Positions 55,455-63,093 of a stretch of DNA of 64,000 nt are shown here, piece by piece. This stretch comes from Micrococcaceae bacterium Sec5.8 (GTDB lineage Bacteria > Actinomycetota > Actinomycetes > Actinomycetales > Micrococcaceae). How positions within the stretch are numbered: position 1 is the stretch's first letter; each line of letters opens with the position of its first letter. Below the pieces are notes generated by a model, which was not told where the DNA came from, ran no database searches, and was given only the letters and a program-made list of their open reading frames with translations. A program made the position numbers and the translations under genes. Where the stretch lies: contig CP143429.1 of assembly GCA_039636775.1 (NCBI GenBank), positions 1,054,001-1,118,000 on the forward strand, in the 5' to 3' direction.

Positions 55455-56234
55455 TCACACCCGTAGCCGGTATCCGCGCTTCACCACGGTTTGCACGAGC
55501 CTGCCATCCGGCAGGGCGGTGCGCAGCCGGCTGACTGTCGTATCCAGGGCGTGCACCGAACCGCGGAGTTCCAGCAGTTCGGCGAGGGAGTCGCGGGACA
55601 GCACCGCGCCGCCGGCGCCCAGCAACGCCCGCAGCAGCAGCAGTGGGGCCGGAGCCAGCTCAACGGGCTTGCCGTCGATCCGCAGCGAGCGGCCGCGCAG
55701 TTCCAGCCGGCCCGAGCCGGTGTCCAGGCGGCGGACGTGGTTGAGGGCGAGGTGTTCCACCACGAGCCGGATCAGGGCGCTCAGGCGGGACCGGTCCGGC
55801 ACCAGCGGCCGAATGCCGGCATCGATGAGCGGTTGCGCCGTGAACGGCCCGATGACCGCGGTGGTGACGGTGCTCTTGAGGCTCGCCACGAGCTGGCTGT
55901 ACAGGCCCATCTCGTGCGCGGTGCTCCACACGGCGTCCACCGCAGGGGCGCTCGTGAAGGTCAGCACGTCCAGGTTGCCGCTGCAGGCGGCCTCGATCAA
56001 CCGTGGCAGCCGGTCGGCGCCGTCGGAGGTGACCCAGCGGTACGGCGTCACGATCAGGCGCATGTCCTCCTGCGCGGGGGCGATCTGCAGGGCCGGTGCA
56101 TGCAACACCTGGGCGCCACGCCGTTCCAGGGCCTCGATCAGGTCCTGGGAGCCCCGGTGCGAGGTCACCCCGATCCGGAAGCCTTCCAGGGGCAGTTCAA
56201 GCGGCGGCACCGCCGGTGCGCTCACGGCTCTCAC
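55455..56234 (-). CDS. Uroporphyrinogen-III synthase fused to a winged-helix DNA-binding domain
   Basis: A 259-residue two-domain protein. Residues about 15-170 resemble HemD (GFRIGVTSHRGSQDLIEALERRGAQVLHAPALQ; DVLTFTSAPAVDAV; TTAVIGPFTAQPLIDAGI). Residues about 175-259 are an OmpR/PhoB-type winged helix (RLELRGRSLRIDGKPVELAP; LRALLGAGGAVLSRDSL; VSRLRTALPDGRLVQTVVKRGYRLRV). This HemD plus response-regulator DNA-binding fusion is known in actinobacteria near nitrite-assimilation genes. The GTG at 56234 overlaps the upstream small gene by 4 bases, indicating coupling. It may sense a tetrapyrrole or regulate siroheme-linked genes. Confidence 0.85.
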   Translation of the reverse strand: MRAVSAPAVPPLELPLEGFRIGVTSHRGSQDLIEALERRGAQVLHAPALQIAPAQEDMRLIVTPYRWVTSDGADRLPRLIEAACSGNLDVLTFTSAPAVDAVWSTAHEMGLYSQLVASLKSTVTTAVIGPFTAQPLIDAGIRPLVPDRSRLSALIRLVVEHLALNHVRRLDTGSGRLELRGRSLRIDGKPVELAPAPLLLLRALLGAGGAVLSRDSLAELLELRGSVHALDTTVSRLRTALPDGRLVQTVVKRGYRLRV

Positions 56235-56488
56235 GCTCCCATCAGGGACGCGGCGAGCCGGTCCAGTTCGGCCTGGGCTTCCGCGCAGCCGCGGTTGGCC
56301 CCGGCCACCCGGACGACGCCGCCCAGGACCGGTACCGCCGGATTGCTGCAATCGGCCACCAGCAGTTCCTCGATGCCGGCCTGGCTCACCGGCTGGTGGC
56401 CGGGCCGCTTGCCCACATCCACCAGTTCGGCTGTGGCCAGGGCCGGCAGGCCCTGGATCGGAGCCAGCAAATCGATGGTGAGGTCCAT
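56231..56488 (-). CDS. Small hypothetical protein in the NirB-remnant operon
   Basis: An 85-residue soluble protein of unrecognised family with two cysteines (VADCSNP, NRGCAEA) and Ala/Val-rich composition. It starts 2 bases after the stop of the upstream NirB-like remnant and overlaps the HemD-fusion start by 4 bases, so the three genes form one coupled unit on the minus strand. It might be a fragment of a siroheme-related chelatase or transferase, but no diagnostic motif was seen. Confidence 0.55.
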   Translation of the reverse strand: MDLTIDLLAPIQGLPALATAELVDVGKRPGHQPVSQAGIEELLVADCSNPAVPVLGGVVRVAGANRGCAEAQAELDRLAASLMGA

Positions 56489-56490
56489 GG

Positions 56491-56856
56491 CTATGCCTCG
56501 TTCTCGTCGCGTGCACGGACCGGGATGGACGAACCGATCAGGACCGGCTGGTTACCGGCCAGGGCCTTGTCCTGGCGCTCGCCGGTCTGCAATGTGAGGA
56601 ACTTGTGGTCCGACAGGAAAGCGCTCAGGGTGAGGTCGACGGCGGTATCGGTGGGGGCCGTGCGCAGCGCAACGCGGTCATAGGGAGGGTGCGCTTCCCC
56701 GGTCAGGACGGAGACATCCCAGCCCTCGAGGCCCCGGGCGTGCAGGGCGTCCGCGAACCGGTGGGCGGCCGGTCCGCTTCCGGCAGCCACAATCCGGTGC
56801 GGTGCTGCCGCGGGTTCTGCGCCCTGATGGTGGGGGCTTGACGTCTGTCCGGTCAC
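56491..56856 (-). pseudogene. Truncated NirB-like nitrite reductase remnant, possibly fused to a NirD-like tail
   Basis: A 121-residue frame. Residues about 18-75 match the N-terminus of the NADH-nitrite reductase large subunit (RIVAAGSGPAAHRFADAL and VLTGEAHPPYDRVAL). A full NirB has over 800 residues, so almost all of the enzyme is missing. The last 40 residues (HKFLTLQTGE ... PVRARDENEA) vaguely recall the C-terminus of the small subunit NirD, as if an internal deletion joined the ends of nirB and nirD. It is open and well coupled to the next gene, so it may still be translated, but it cannot be a nitrite reductase. Confidence 0.55.
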
Positions 56857-57187
56857 GGTGGGCCTTTCGCGTGGACCGCAGCCGGTATTCTGCGGCCGTC
56901 TCCGTCGAGGTGTCCGTTCAGACTAGGCAGCCGCAGTTTCGCTGTAGTTTCCCTGATGTTTCGGCGTCTTAACGTCTGCATCACGGAGGCGTTTCGGGCG
57001 GGGTGAGGGCTCGTTGAGCCGCCGGGCACATGGTCTGTACGCAGCCGAAACGCCCCGGAACTACCTTGGGTGGTACGCCGCAGCAGCTGCTCAGCCCGAA
57101 CGGAGCCAGGGAGCGCCGTAATGACTGCCGTACGTGGCAGCGCAACACCGGGATTGTGGGCGGGTACCTTGAGGTCGAGCGCCAGGG
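56857..57187. other. Intergenic region with the promoter of the NirB-remnant operon
   Basis: About 330 bp between the minus-strand remnant and the minus-strand mutase gene. It holds the GTTTC array described separately. Otherwise only short shadow frames are seen. Confidence 0.65.
56936..56962 (-). promoter_or_regulatory. GlnR-like box (three GAAAC units at 11-bp spacing)
   Basis: On the minus strand three GAAAC pentamers are separated by exactly six bases each (plus-strand GTTTC at 56936, 56947 and 56958). The actinobacterial nitrogen regulator GlnR binds GTnAC/GAAAC half-sites with six-base spacers, so this is a good candidate site 80-106 bp upstream of the NirB-remnant start codon. Confidence 0.55.
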
Positions 57188-58930
57188 CTACAGCCCGAGC
57201 GCCTCGCGGACGTCCGCGAGGACCGCGTCGAGAGCTGCGCGGGCCTCGAGCCGGGCCGCGGGCAGTTCGGCGGCTGATCCGACGCTTTTGATGACCTCCA
57301 GGTAGCACTTGAGCTTCGGCTCGGTGCCGCTGGGCCGGATGATGATCCGGCTCAGATCCCGGGTCAGGTACAGCAGGCCGTCGGTGGGCGGCAGCTGGGC
57401 GCTGCCGTCGGCAAGATCGGTGACAGTTTCGACTGCGGAGCCCCCGAAGGATTCCGGTGGACTGACGCGGAGCCGGTTCATCATCGCGTCCAGCAGGCCC
57501 AGGTCCGCGACCCGGATGCTGAGCTGGTCGCTCGCGTGCAGTCCGTGGACCAGATACAGCTCATCGAGCGTGTCGAAGATGGTCTTGCCGCCGGCCTTGG
57601 CAGTTGCCGCGAGCTCAGCGATCAGCACAGCCGCGGAGATGCCGTCCTTGTCACGGACCTGGGTGGGGGCGACGCAGTACCCCAGCGCTTCCTCGTAGCC
57701 GTACAGCAGCCCGGGAACACGGGCGATCCATTTGAAGCCGGTGAGGGTTTCCTCGTGCGCGTAGCCTGCCGAGGCCGCGATGCGTGCCAGTAGCCGGGAA
57801 GACACGATTGAATTCGCGAACACCCCGGCTGGAGTCTGTTGCCCGCCGGCCGCCAGCCGGGCCACGATGTGCGCGCCCAACAGGGCGCCTACCTCGTCGC
57901 CGCGCAGCATCCGCCAGGACCCGGTGTCCGGGTCCTTGGCGGCGACAGCGGCGCGGTCCGCATCGGGGTCGTTGGCGATCACAATATCCGCCGCCACCCT
58001 GGCAGCGGTGTTAAGGGCCAGGTCCAGGGCGCCGGGCTCCTCGGGATTGGGGAAATTCACGGTGGGGAAGTCGGGGTCGGGTGCTGCCTGCTCGGCCACC
58101 AGGGTGACGTCGGCAAAGCCGGCCGCATGCAGCACCGACACGGCGGTCTCCCCGCCCACCCCGTGCATGGGGGTCAGCACAATTTTGAGGTCGCGGGCCG
58201 GGAAATGCCTCGTGTCGGCCAGGGCCGCGGTGGCGGCCTCATACCCGGCGGCGATGGACGGATCCAGCACGGTCCAGCCTTCCGCGGCCAACGGAATTCC
58301 GGACAGCTCACCGACAGCGTCGATCTCCGCAGCGATCAGGGCATCGTACGGCGCCACGATCTGCGCGCCCCGCCCGCTCTCCTCGACCGCGTGCCGGCCC
58401 AGGTAGACCTTGTAACCGTTGTCCTGGGGCGGGTTGTGGCTGGCGGTCACCATCACGCCGCCGTCGCAGTCCAGCGCCCGCACCGCATACGCGAGCAGTG
58501 GGGTGGGCAGGGCAGATGGCATGAGGAACGTCTCGACGCCGGCTGCGGTGAGGATCGCGGCCGTTTCCGCCGCGAAGATGTCCGAGTTGTACCGGGCGTC
58601 GTAGCCGACGACGGCGCGCGGCCGGGTTCCGGGCGCGGCCTGGGCGACCGTGCCGGTGAGGAACGCCGTGAATCCTGCGGCGGCGCGGCGCACCACCACG
58701 CGGTTCATCCGGTTCGGGCCGGGGCCGAGGGCCGCGCGCAAGCCTGCGGTGCCGAACTGCAGGGTGCCGCTGAAACTGTCCGCGAGTTCCTGCTGCGCCG
58801 CGGCAGCGCCCTCGTCGGCGCGGCGGATCAGCTCCGTCAGGGTGGCGGCAGTGGCGGGATCCGGATCCTGGGCAGCCCAAGTCCGGGCGTCGCTCAGCAG
58901 GCGGGCGGGATCGGCAACAGAAGACGTCAT
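57188..58930 (-). CDS. Phospho-sugar mutase (phosphoglucomutase/phosphomannomutase family, PmmB-like)
   Basis: An alpha-D-phosphohexomutase family enzyme of 580 residues. The phosphoserine loop is TASHNPPQDNGYKVY, the metal loop is DPDADR, and the substrate loop region GEE-like segment is replaced by LRGDEVGALLG. The C-terminal phosphate-binding motif is RPSGTEPKLKCY. The ATG at 58930 gives the usual N-terminus; the extension to 59140 overlaps the Rrf2 gene. Family members of this length next to a purine nucleoside phosphorylase (as in mycobacteria) may act as phosphopentomutase or glucose-1,6-bisphosphate-dependent mutases. With deoC and the phosphorylase this suggests ribose-1-phosphate salvage. 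Confidence 0.9.
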   Translation of the reverse strand: MTSSVADPARLLSDARTWAAQDPDPATAATLTELIRRADEGAAAAQQELADSFSGTLQFGTAGLRAALGPGPNRMNRVVVRRAAAGFTAFLTGTVAQAAPGTRPRAVVGYDARYNSDIFAAETAAILTAAGVETFLMPSALPTPLLAYAVRALDCDGGVMVTASHNPPQDNGYKVYLGRHAVEESGRGAQIVAPYDALIAAEIDAVGELSGIPLAAEGWTVLDPSIAAGYEAATAALADTRHFPARDLKIVLTPMHGVGGETAVSVLHAAGFADVTLVAEQAAPDPDFPTVNFPNPEEPGALDLALNTAARVAADIVIANDPDADRAAVAAKDPDTGSWRMLRGDEVGALLGAHIVARLAAGGQQTPAGVFANSIVSSRLLARIAASAGYAHEETLTGFKWIARVPGLLYGYEEALGYCVAPTQVRDKDGISAAVLIAELAATAKAGGKTIFDTLDELYLVHGLHASDQLSIRVADLGLLDAMMNRLRVSPPESFGGSAVETVTDLADGSAQLPPTDGLLYLTRDLSRIIIRPSGTEPKLKCYLEVIKSVGSAAELPAARLEARAALDAVLADVREALGL

Positions 58931-59023
58931 AGGAACCAAACTAGTGCCATTCGCCGCGGATGCCGTGCCGACAAGCGAGAGGCGGCCATTCGGACAGGTC
59001 CCGCCGTGCTGCGCCCTCAAGCC

Positions 59024-59053
59024 TTGACAGCCATTTTTCCGGACACGTAACGT
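59024..59053 (+). promoter_or_regulatory. Promoter of the Rrf2 gene, probably leaderless
   Basis: A perfect TTGACA at 59024-59029 is followed after 18 bases by TAACGT at 59048-59053. The expected transcription start would be at or next to the ATG at 59061, so the mRNA is probably leaderless, which is common in actinobacteria. No ribosome site is seen. Confidence 0.6.
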
Positions 59054-59060
59054 CTGGAAT

Positions 59061-59543
59061 ATGAGGCTGGGCCGTGGGGTGGAATGGGCTGTGCATAGTT
59101 GCGTCACTATGGCGTGGACGCCGGCCGGGGAAGCAGTCAACAGCGCCCGGCTGGCTGAGTATTACCAGCTTCCCGGCGCCTATCTGAACAAGCAGCTCCA
59201 AGCGCTGGTCCGCGCCGGGATCCTGGGCTCCGTCTCCGGCCCGCGCGGCGGATTCTATCTGGCGCGCAGGCCGGAAAACGTCACGGTCCTGGACATTGTC
59301 CTGGCGCTGGAAGGCCCCGATCCGGTGTTCCGCTGCGAAGGCATCATGGGCGAGGTCCCGGACGCCGAAACCGGACAGAACTTCGTCCGGAGCTGTCTAA
59401 TTTCCCAAACCATGAGGCAGGCCGAACTCGCCTGGCGGCAGGCGCTGGCCCGGCAAACCGTCGCAGGAATCGCGGACTCCATGGAGCGGCGGTGTCCGCA
59501 GGACGCAGAAAAGGCTGTGCGCTACCTCGCGCCCGGCAGCTGA
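59061..59543 (+). CDS. Rrf2 family transcriptional regulator
   Basis: A 160-residue winged-helix regulator. The N-terminus MRLGRGVEWAVHSC and the recognition region YLNKQLQALVRAGILGSVSGPRGGFYLAR are typical of Rrf2 proteins (IscR, NsrR and relatives). Two cysteines sit in the C-terminal half in the expected ligand region (FRCEGI, RSCLIS), with a third, RRCPQD, further on. An iron-sulfur or redox-sensing role is possible, but the spacing differs from IscR. It is divergent from the mutase gene. Confidence 0.9.
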   Translation: MRLGRGVEWAVHSCVTMAWTPAGEAVNSARLAEYYQLPGAYLNKQLQALVRAGILGSVSGPRGGFYLARRPENVTVLDIVLALEGPDPVFRCEGIMGEVPDAETGQNFVRSCLISQTMRQAELAWRQALARQTVAGIADSMERRCPQDAEKAVRYLAPGS

Positions 59544-59558
59544 GCCCGGCCGCCGGGC
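59544..59558. terminator. Small hairpin between convergent genes
   Basis: GCCCGG and CCGGGC (59544-59549 and 59553-59558) form a short stem with a 3-nt loop, immediately after the Rrf2 stop and before the end of the minus-strand phosphorylase gene. Confidence 0.4.
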
Positions 59559-59570
59559 GGACTGGGACCC

Positions 59571-60389
59571 TTAAAGTTTGGCGATGATTTCGGCGAGCAG
59601 CTTGGAGATCCGCGGTCCCGCTGCCTGGCCGGCTTCGAGGACCTCCCCGTGGCTCAGGGGCACCGGGCTGATGCCCGCGGCGAGATTGGTCACGAGGGAA
59701 ATGCCAAAGACCTCCATGCCCGCGTGGCGGCCGGCAATGGCCTCGAGGGCGGTGGACATGCCCACCAGGTCCGCGCCGATCCGCTTGGCGTACTGCACTT
59801 CCGCAGGGGTTTCGTAGTGCGGGCCGGTGAACTGGGCGTAAACGCCCTCGTCGAGTGTGGCATCGACCTCACGGGCCAGGCCGCGGATCCGGGCGGAGTA
59901 CAGGTCGGTGAGGTCCACGAAAGTGGCGCCTTCGAGCGGGGAGGTGGCGGTGAGGTTGATGTGGTCGCTGATCAGCACGGGGGTCCCCGGCGTCCAGTCC
60001 TCATTGAGGCCGCCGCAGCCGTTGGTCAGGACCAGGGTCCCGCAGCCGGCTGCCGCAGCGGTGCGGACGCCGTGGACAACGGCGCGAACGCCTTTTCCCT
60101 CGTAGTAGTGCGTGCGGGCGCCCAGAACCAGGGCGCGCTTGCCCTCCCGGGTCAGCACCGAGCGGATGGTGCCGACGTGCCCCACCACCGAGGGGGAGGA
60201 GAACCCCGGGACCTCGTCCGCGGAAAGGGTGGCGGTGGTCTGGCCGATCAATTCAGCGGCGTCGCCCCAGCCCGAACCAAGCACCAGGGCGACGTCATGC
60301 TTGTCGATGCCCGTCTCTTCGGCGATGTAGTCGGCGGCGGCGCGGGCGGCGTCGAAGGGGTCCGTGTTCAGGAATTCTGTTGTACTCAC
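59571..60389 (-). CDS. punA: Purine nucleoside phosphorylase
   Basis: Cleaves purine (deoxy)nucleosides with phosphate to base and (deoxy)ribose-1-phosphate. The 272-residue protein is of the trimeric type with LVLGSGWGD (phosphate loop), GARTHYYEGKGVRAVVHGVR, LTNGCGGLN, QFTGPHYETPAEV, and VGMSTALEAIAGRHAGMEV. The ATG at 60389 gives a normal N-terminus. It is divergent from the LpdA-like gene, with the two starts 118 bp apart. The order with the mutase and LpdA matches the mycobacterial deoD region. Confidence 0.95.
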   Translation of the reverse strand: MSTTEFLNTDPFDAARAAADYIAEETGIDKHDVALVLGSGWGDAAELIGQTTATLSADEVPGFSSPSVVGHVGTIRSVLTREGKRALVLGARTHYYEGKGVRAVVHGVRTAAAAGCGTLVLTNGCGGLNEDWTPGTPVLISDHINLTATSPLEGATFVDLTDLYSARIRGLAREVDATLDEGVYAQFTGPHYETPAEVQYAKRIGADLVGMSTALEAIAGRHAGMEVFGISLVTNLAAGISPVPLSHGEVLEAGQAAGPRISKLLAEIIAKL

Positions 60390-60507
60390 CGGTACAAGTT
60401 ATCCTGCCGGCGTCGTGCTGCCCAGCCCATTCCGCCGGGTCTGTGCCGGTGCGGTGCCGGCGGTGTTTCTTGGTGGTGCAGGTCCGGATGGTGGACAATG
60501 GCTGATT

Positions 60508-61923
60508 GTGACTACGCATCCCGATTTCAGCTCACCCCGCATCGCAATCCTGGGCGGAGGGCCCGGTGGCTACGAAGCTGCTATGGTCGCCGCCTCCCTT
60601 GGCGCGAAGGTCACCATCATCGAGCGGGCGGGGCTTGGCGGCTCCGCGGTGCTGACCGACGTCGTACCGTCCAAGACCCTGATCGCGACGGCGGACCTGA
60701 TGACCCGCGTCGGTGAGGCCGGTGAGCTCGGTGTCAAGTTCGACCTCGACGGCGGCGACTGCACCCCGACGATGCGAGCGGATCTCAAGCACATCAACGA
60801 CCGCCTGCTGGGCCTGGCCCGGCAACAGTCAACCGACATTCAGAAGGGCCTGGAAGGCCAGGGCGTGCGGATCCTGCTCGGATCCGGAAAGCTCCTGGAC
60901 AACCACACCATCGAGGTCCTCACCGCCGACGGCACGGAAACCATCGAGGCGGACGCGATCCTGCTGGCCGTCGGTGCCCACCCGCGCGAGCTTCCCACCG
61001 CCCGCCCGGACGGTGTCCGGATCCTGAACTGGGCGCAGATCTACAACATGGACGAGCTCCCTGAGCACCTGATTGTGGTTGGTTCCGGCGTGACCGGCGC
61101 CGAGTTCGCCTCCGCCTACAACGGCCTGGGGTCCAAGGTCACCCTGATTTCCAGCCGCGACCGCGTGCTGCCCGGCTCCGACGCCGACGCCGCCGAGGTC
61201 CTGGAAGGCGTCTTCGAACGCCGCGGTGTTAAGGTCCTGTCCCGAGCGCGCGCAGAGAGTGTGGAGCGCACCGACGACGGCGTCATCGTCACCCTCGGCG
61301 ACGGCAGCCAAGTCACCGGCAGCCACTGCCTGGTGGCCGTGGGCTCCATTCCCAACACCGCCGGGATCGGCCTGGAGGAGGCCGGGGTGGCGCTCAGCGA
61401 GAGCGGCCACATCAGCGTCGACGGCGTCTCCCGCACCACTGCACCAAACATCTACGCCGCCGGTGACTGCACCGGTGTGCTGGCGCTCGCCTCGGTGGCC
61501 GCGATGCAGGGCCGGATCGCGATCGCCCACTTCCTTGGCGACAGCGTGACGCCGCTCAAGCTGCACCAGGTGGCCTCCAACATCTTTACCTCACCGGAGA
61601 TCGCCAATGTGGGCGTCTCCGAGGCGGACATCGAATCCGGCAAGTACCAGGCCGACGTCGTGAAGCTTTCGTTGCGCAGCAACGCCCGCGCCAAGATGCG
61701 CAACCACAAGGACGGCTTCATCAAGATTTTCGCCCGCAAGGGTTCCGGCACCGTAATCGGCGGTGTGGTGGTGGGGCCGAACGCTTCCGAACTGATCTTC
61801 GCCATCTCCCTGGCGGTCACCCAGAAGCTGCACGTCGACGACGTCGCCAGCACCTTCACGGTGTACCCGTCACTGAGCGGGTCCATCTCCGAAGCAGCGC
61901 GGCGGCTGCACGTCCACATGTAA
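60508..61923 (+). CDS. lpdA: NAD(P)H-quinone dehydrogenase (LpdA-like flavoprotein)
   Basis: A 471-residue pyridine nucleotide-disulfide reductase-fold flavoenzyme. It has the FAD motif AILGGGPGGYEAAMVA, NAD-binding IVVGSGVTGAEFASAY, the second FAD motif IYAAGDCTGVLALA, and a C-terminal dimer domain ending HVHM. The redox cysteine pair of lipoamide dehydrogenases is absent: the segment reads GLGGSAVLTDVVPSK. This fits the mycobacterial LpdA (Rv3303c) class of NAD(P)H:quinone reductases, which also lacks the functional disulfide. The GTG at 60508 starts at the conserved N-terminus; the extension from 60364 overlaps the phosphorylase promoter. Confidence 0.9.
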   Translation: MTTHPDFSSPRIAILGGGPGGYEAAMVAASLGAKVTIIERAGLGGSAVLTDVVPSKTLIATADLMTRVGEAGELGVKFDLDGGDCTPTMRADLKHINDRLLGLARQQSTDIQKGLEGQGVRILLGSGKLLDNHTIEVLTADGTETIEADAILLAVGAHPRELPTARPDGVRILNWAQIYNMDELPEHLIVVGSGVTGAEFASAYNGLGSKVTLISSRDRVLPGSDADAAEVLEGVFERRGVKVLSRARAESVERTDDGVIVTLGDGSQVTGSHCLVAVGSIPNTAGIGLEEAGVALSESGHISVDGVSRTTAPNIYAAGDCTGVLALASVAAMQGRIAIAHFLGDSVTPLKLHQVASNIFTSPEIANVGVSEADIESGKYQADVVKLSLRSNARAKMRNHKDGFIKIFARKGSGTVIGGVVVGPNASELIFAISLAVTQKLHVDDVASTFTVYPSLSGSISEAARRLHVHM

Positions 61924-61975
61924 TTAGGGCCGAAAGCACCCTATGCCCGGCAGCGTTCGCTGTTAGGCTCGGCCC

Positions 61976-62734
61976 ATGATTGGGCTTCCCTTCGCAGGGA
62001 ACGGGCTGGTGCACTCCGGCCTGGTAGGGCTGGGAGTCATCGCAGCCCTGCTGTTCTTCGCTTATGAGAAGCGACGCCGCGGCCTCACCGACCCCCGGCT
62101 GTGGCCGATTGCAGGCTTCGCCATCGCTTTCGGGGCGATCGGCTCCAGGGTGCTCACCTGGGATGCCTCCCGCCAGGTGTCCCTGGCGGACTGGTGGGGA
62201 AACGGCGACCGCAGCATCCTCGCCGGCCTGGTCGGCGCATGGTTCGGGGTCCATCTCGGGAAGCGGATGACGGGCTACCGCGAGTCCACCGGGGATCTGC
62301 TGGCGCCCGCAGTGGCTCTGGCGCTGATCGTCGGACGGGTAGGGTGTCTCACCACCGAGCTGCCCGGCACCCCGACCGGGGGAGAGTGGGGAATAGTCCT
62401 CACCCCGGCGCAGGCTGCATTGACGGGAGGGCCGGCCGGGGTGGGTCTTCATCCGTCCTTTGCCTACGAGATGGTGTTCCACTTGGCCGCCTTCGCCGCA
62501 ATGTGGCACTTCCGAGACCGGCTGGCCCATTCCGGTGACCTCTTTGTCTGTTACGTGGCCGCGTACGCCCTGTTCAGGTTCGGTGTGGAGTTTGTCCGCG
62601 GCAACGAGGTGCTTTGGCTGGGCATGAGCCGGCCCCAATGGTTCCTCCTCGCGGTTTTGCCCCTGCTGGGCTGGCGGATGCGGCGGGTGTTCGGGAAACC
62701 GGCTCGCCATGAATTAGAAGGAAGTGCCGCGTGA
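61976..62734 (+). CDS. Prolipoprotein diacylglyceryl transferase (Lgt)-like membrane protein
   Basis: A 252-residue membrane protein with about seven hydrophobic segments. It carries Lgt-type patterns in modified form: IGRVGC in GRVGCLTTELPG (where Lgt has an R-x-GNF-x-N-xE element), HPSFAYEMVFHL (Lgt HPxxLYE) and LFRFGVEFVRGNE (Lgt R-x3-E-x2-R). It is a divergent paralogue rather than the housekeeping Lgt. Its stop overlaps the next gene's GTG (GTGA), and that gene overlaps a radical SAM gene, so the three are a tight operon. It may transfer or modify a lipid group. Confidence 0.82.
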   Translation: MIGLPFAGNGLVHSGLVGLGVIAALLFFAYEKRRRGLTDPRLWPIAGFAIAFGAIGSRVLTWDASRQVSLADWWGNGDRSILAGLVGAWFGVHLGKRMTGYRESTGDLLAPAVALALIVGRVGCLTTELPGTPTGGEWGIVLTPAQAALTGGPAGVGLHPSFAYEMVFHLAAFAAMWHFRDRLAHSGDLFVCYVAAYALFRFGVEFVRGNEVLWLGMSRPQWFLLAVLPLLGWRMRRVFGKPARHELEGSAA

Positions 62735-63093
62735 GCGCCGACACCCCCGACGGTCCCCAGATCCCACCCCAGTGGTCGGATGTGCCCGGCCCGTCGCAAC
62801 AGCCACGAGGCGGTTCCGTGGGACTTGGGCTCCTGCTCGGGGCTGCGGCCCTCTACCTGTTCTACGTGGGGGCCTTCTTCCTCTTCGGGCCCGGCGGACC
62901 GCCGCCGCCTGGCCTCACCGGAGCGGGAGCGTTCATACCGCTTGGCGTGTATCTGCTGGTGGCCATTCTGCTGGCGGTGCAGCGCCGGACGTCGCTTTTC
63001 GGCGCGGGACTCCTGATTGGCTTCGGAATTTGGACTTTACTCGGCGGCGGACTCTGCATGGCGTCCCTTGCTCAAGCCGGAGGGCTGCCATGA
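62731..63093 (+). CDS. Small hypothetical membrane protein
   Basis: A 120-residue protein with a polar, Pro/Gln-rich N-terminus (about 1-28) and three hydrophobic segments (about 30-52, 62-82 and 90-112). No family was recognised. It overlaps both neighbours by 4 bases (GTGA at its start, ATGA at its end), so it is translationally coupled between the Lgt-like and radical SAM proteins and is probably a partner of them. Confidence 0.75.
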   Translation: MSADTPDGPQIPPQWSDVPGPSQQPRGGSVGLGLLLGAAALYLFYVGAFFLFGPGGPPPPGLTGAGAFIPLGVYLLVAILLAVQRRTSLFGAGLLIGFGIWTLLGGGLCMASLAQAGGLP

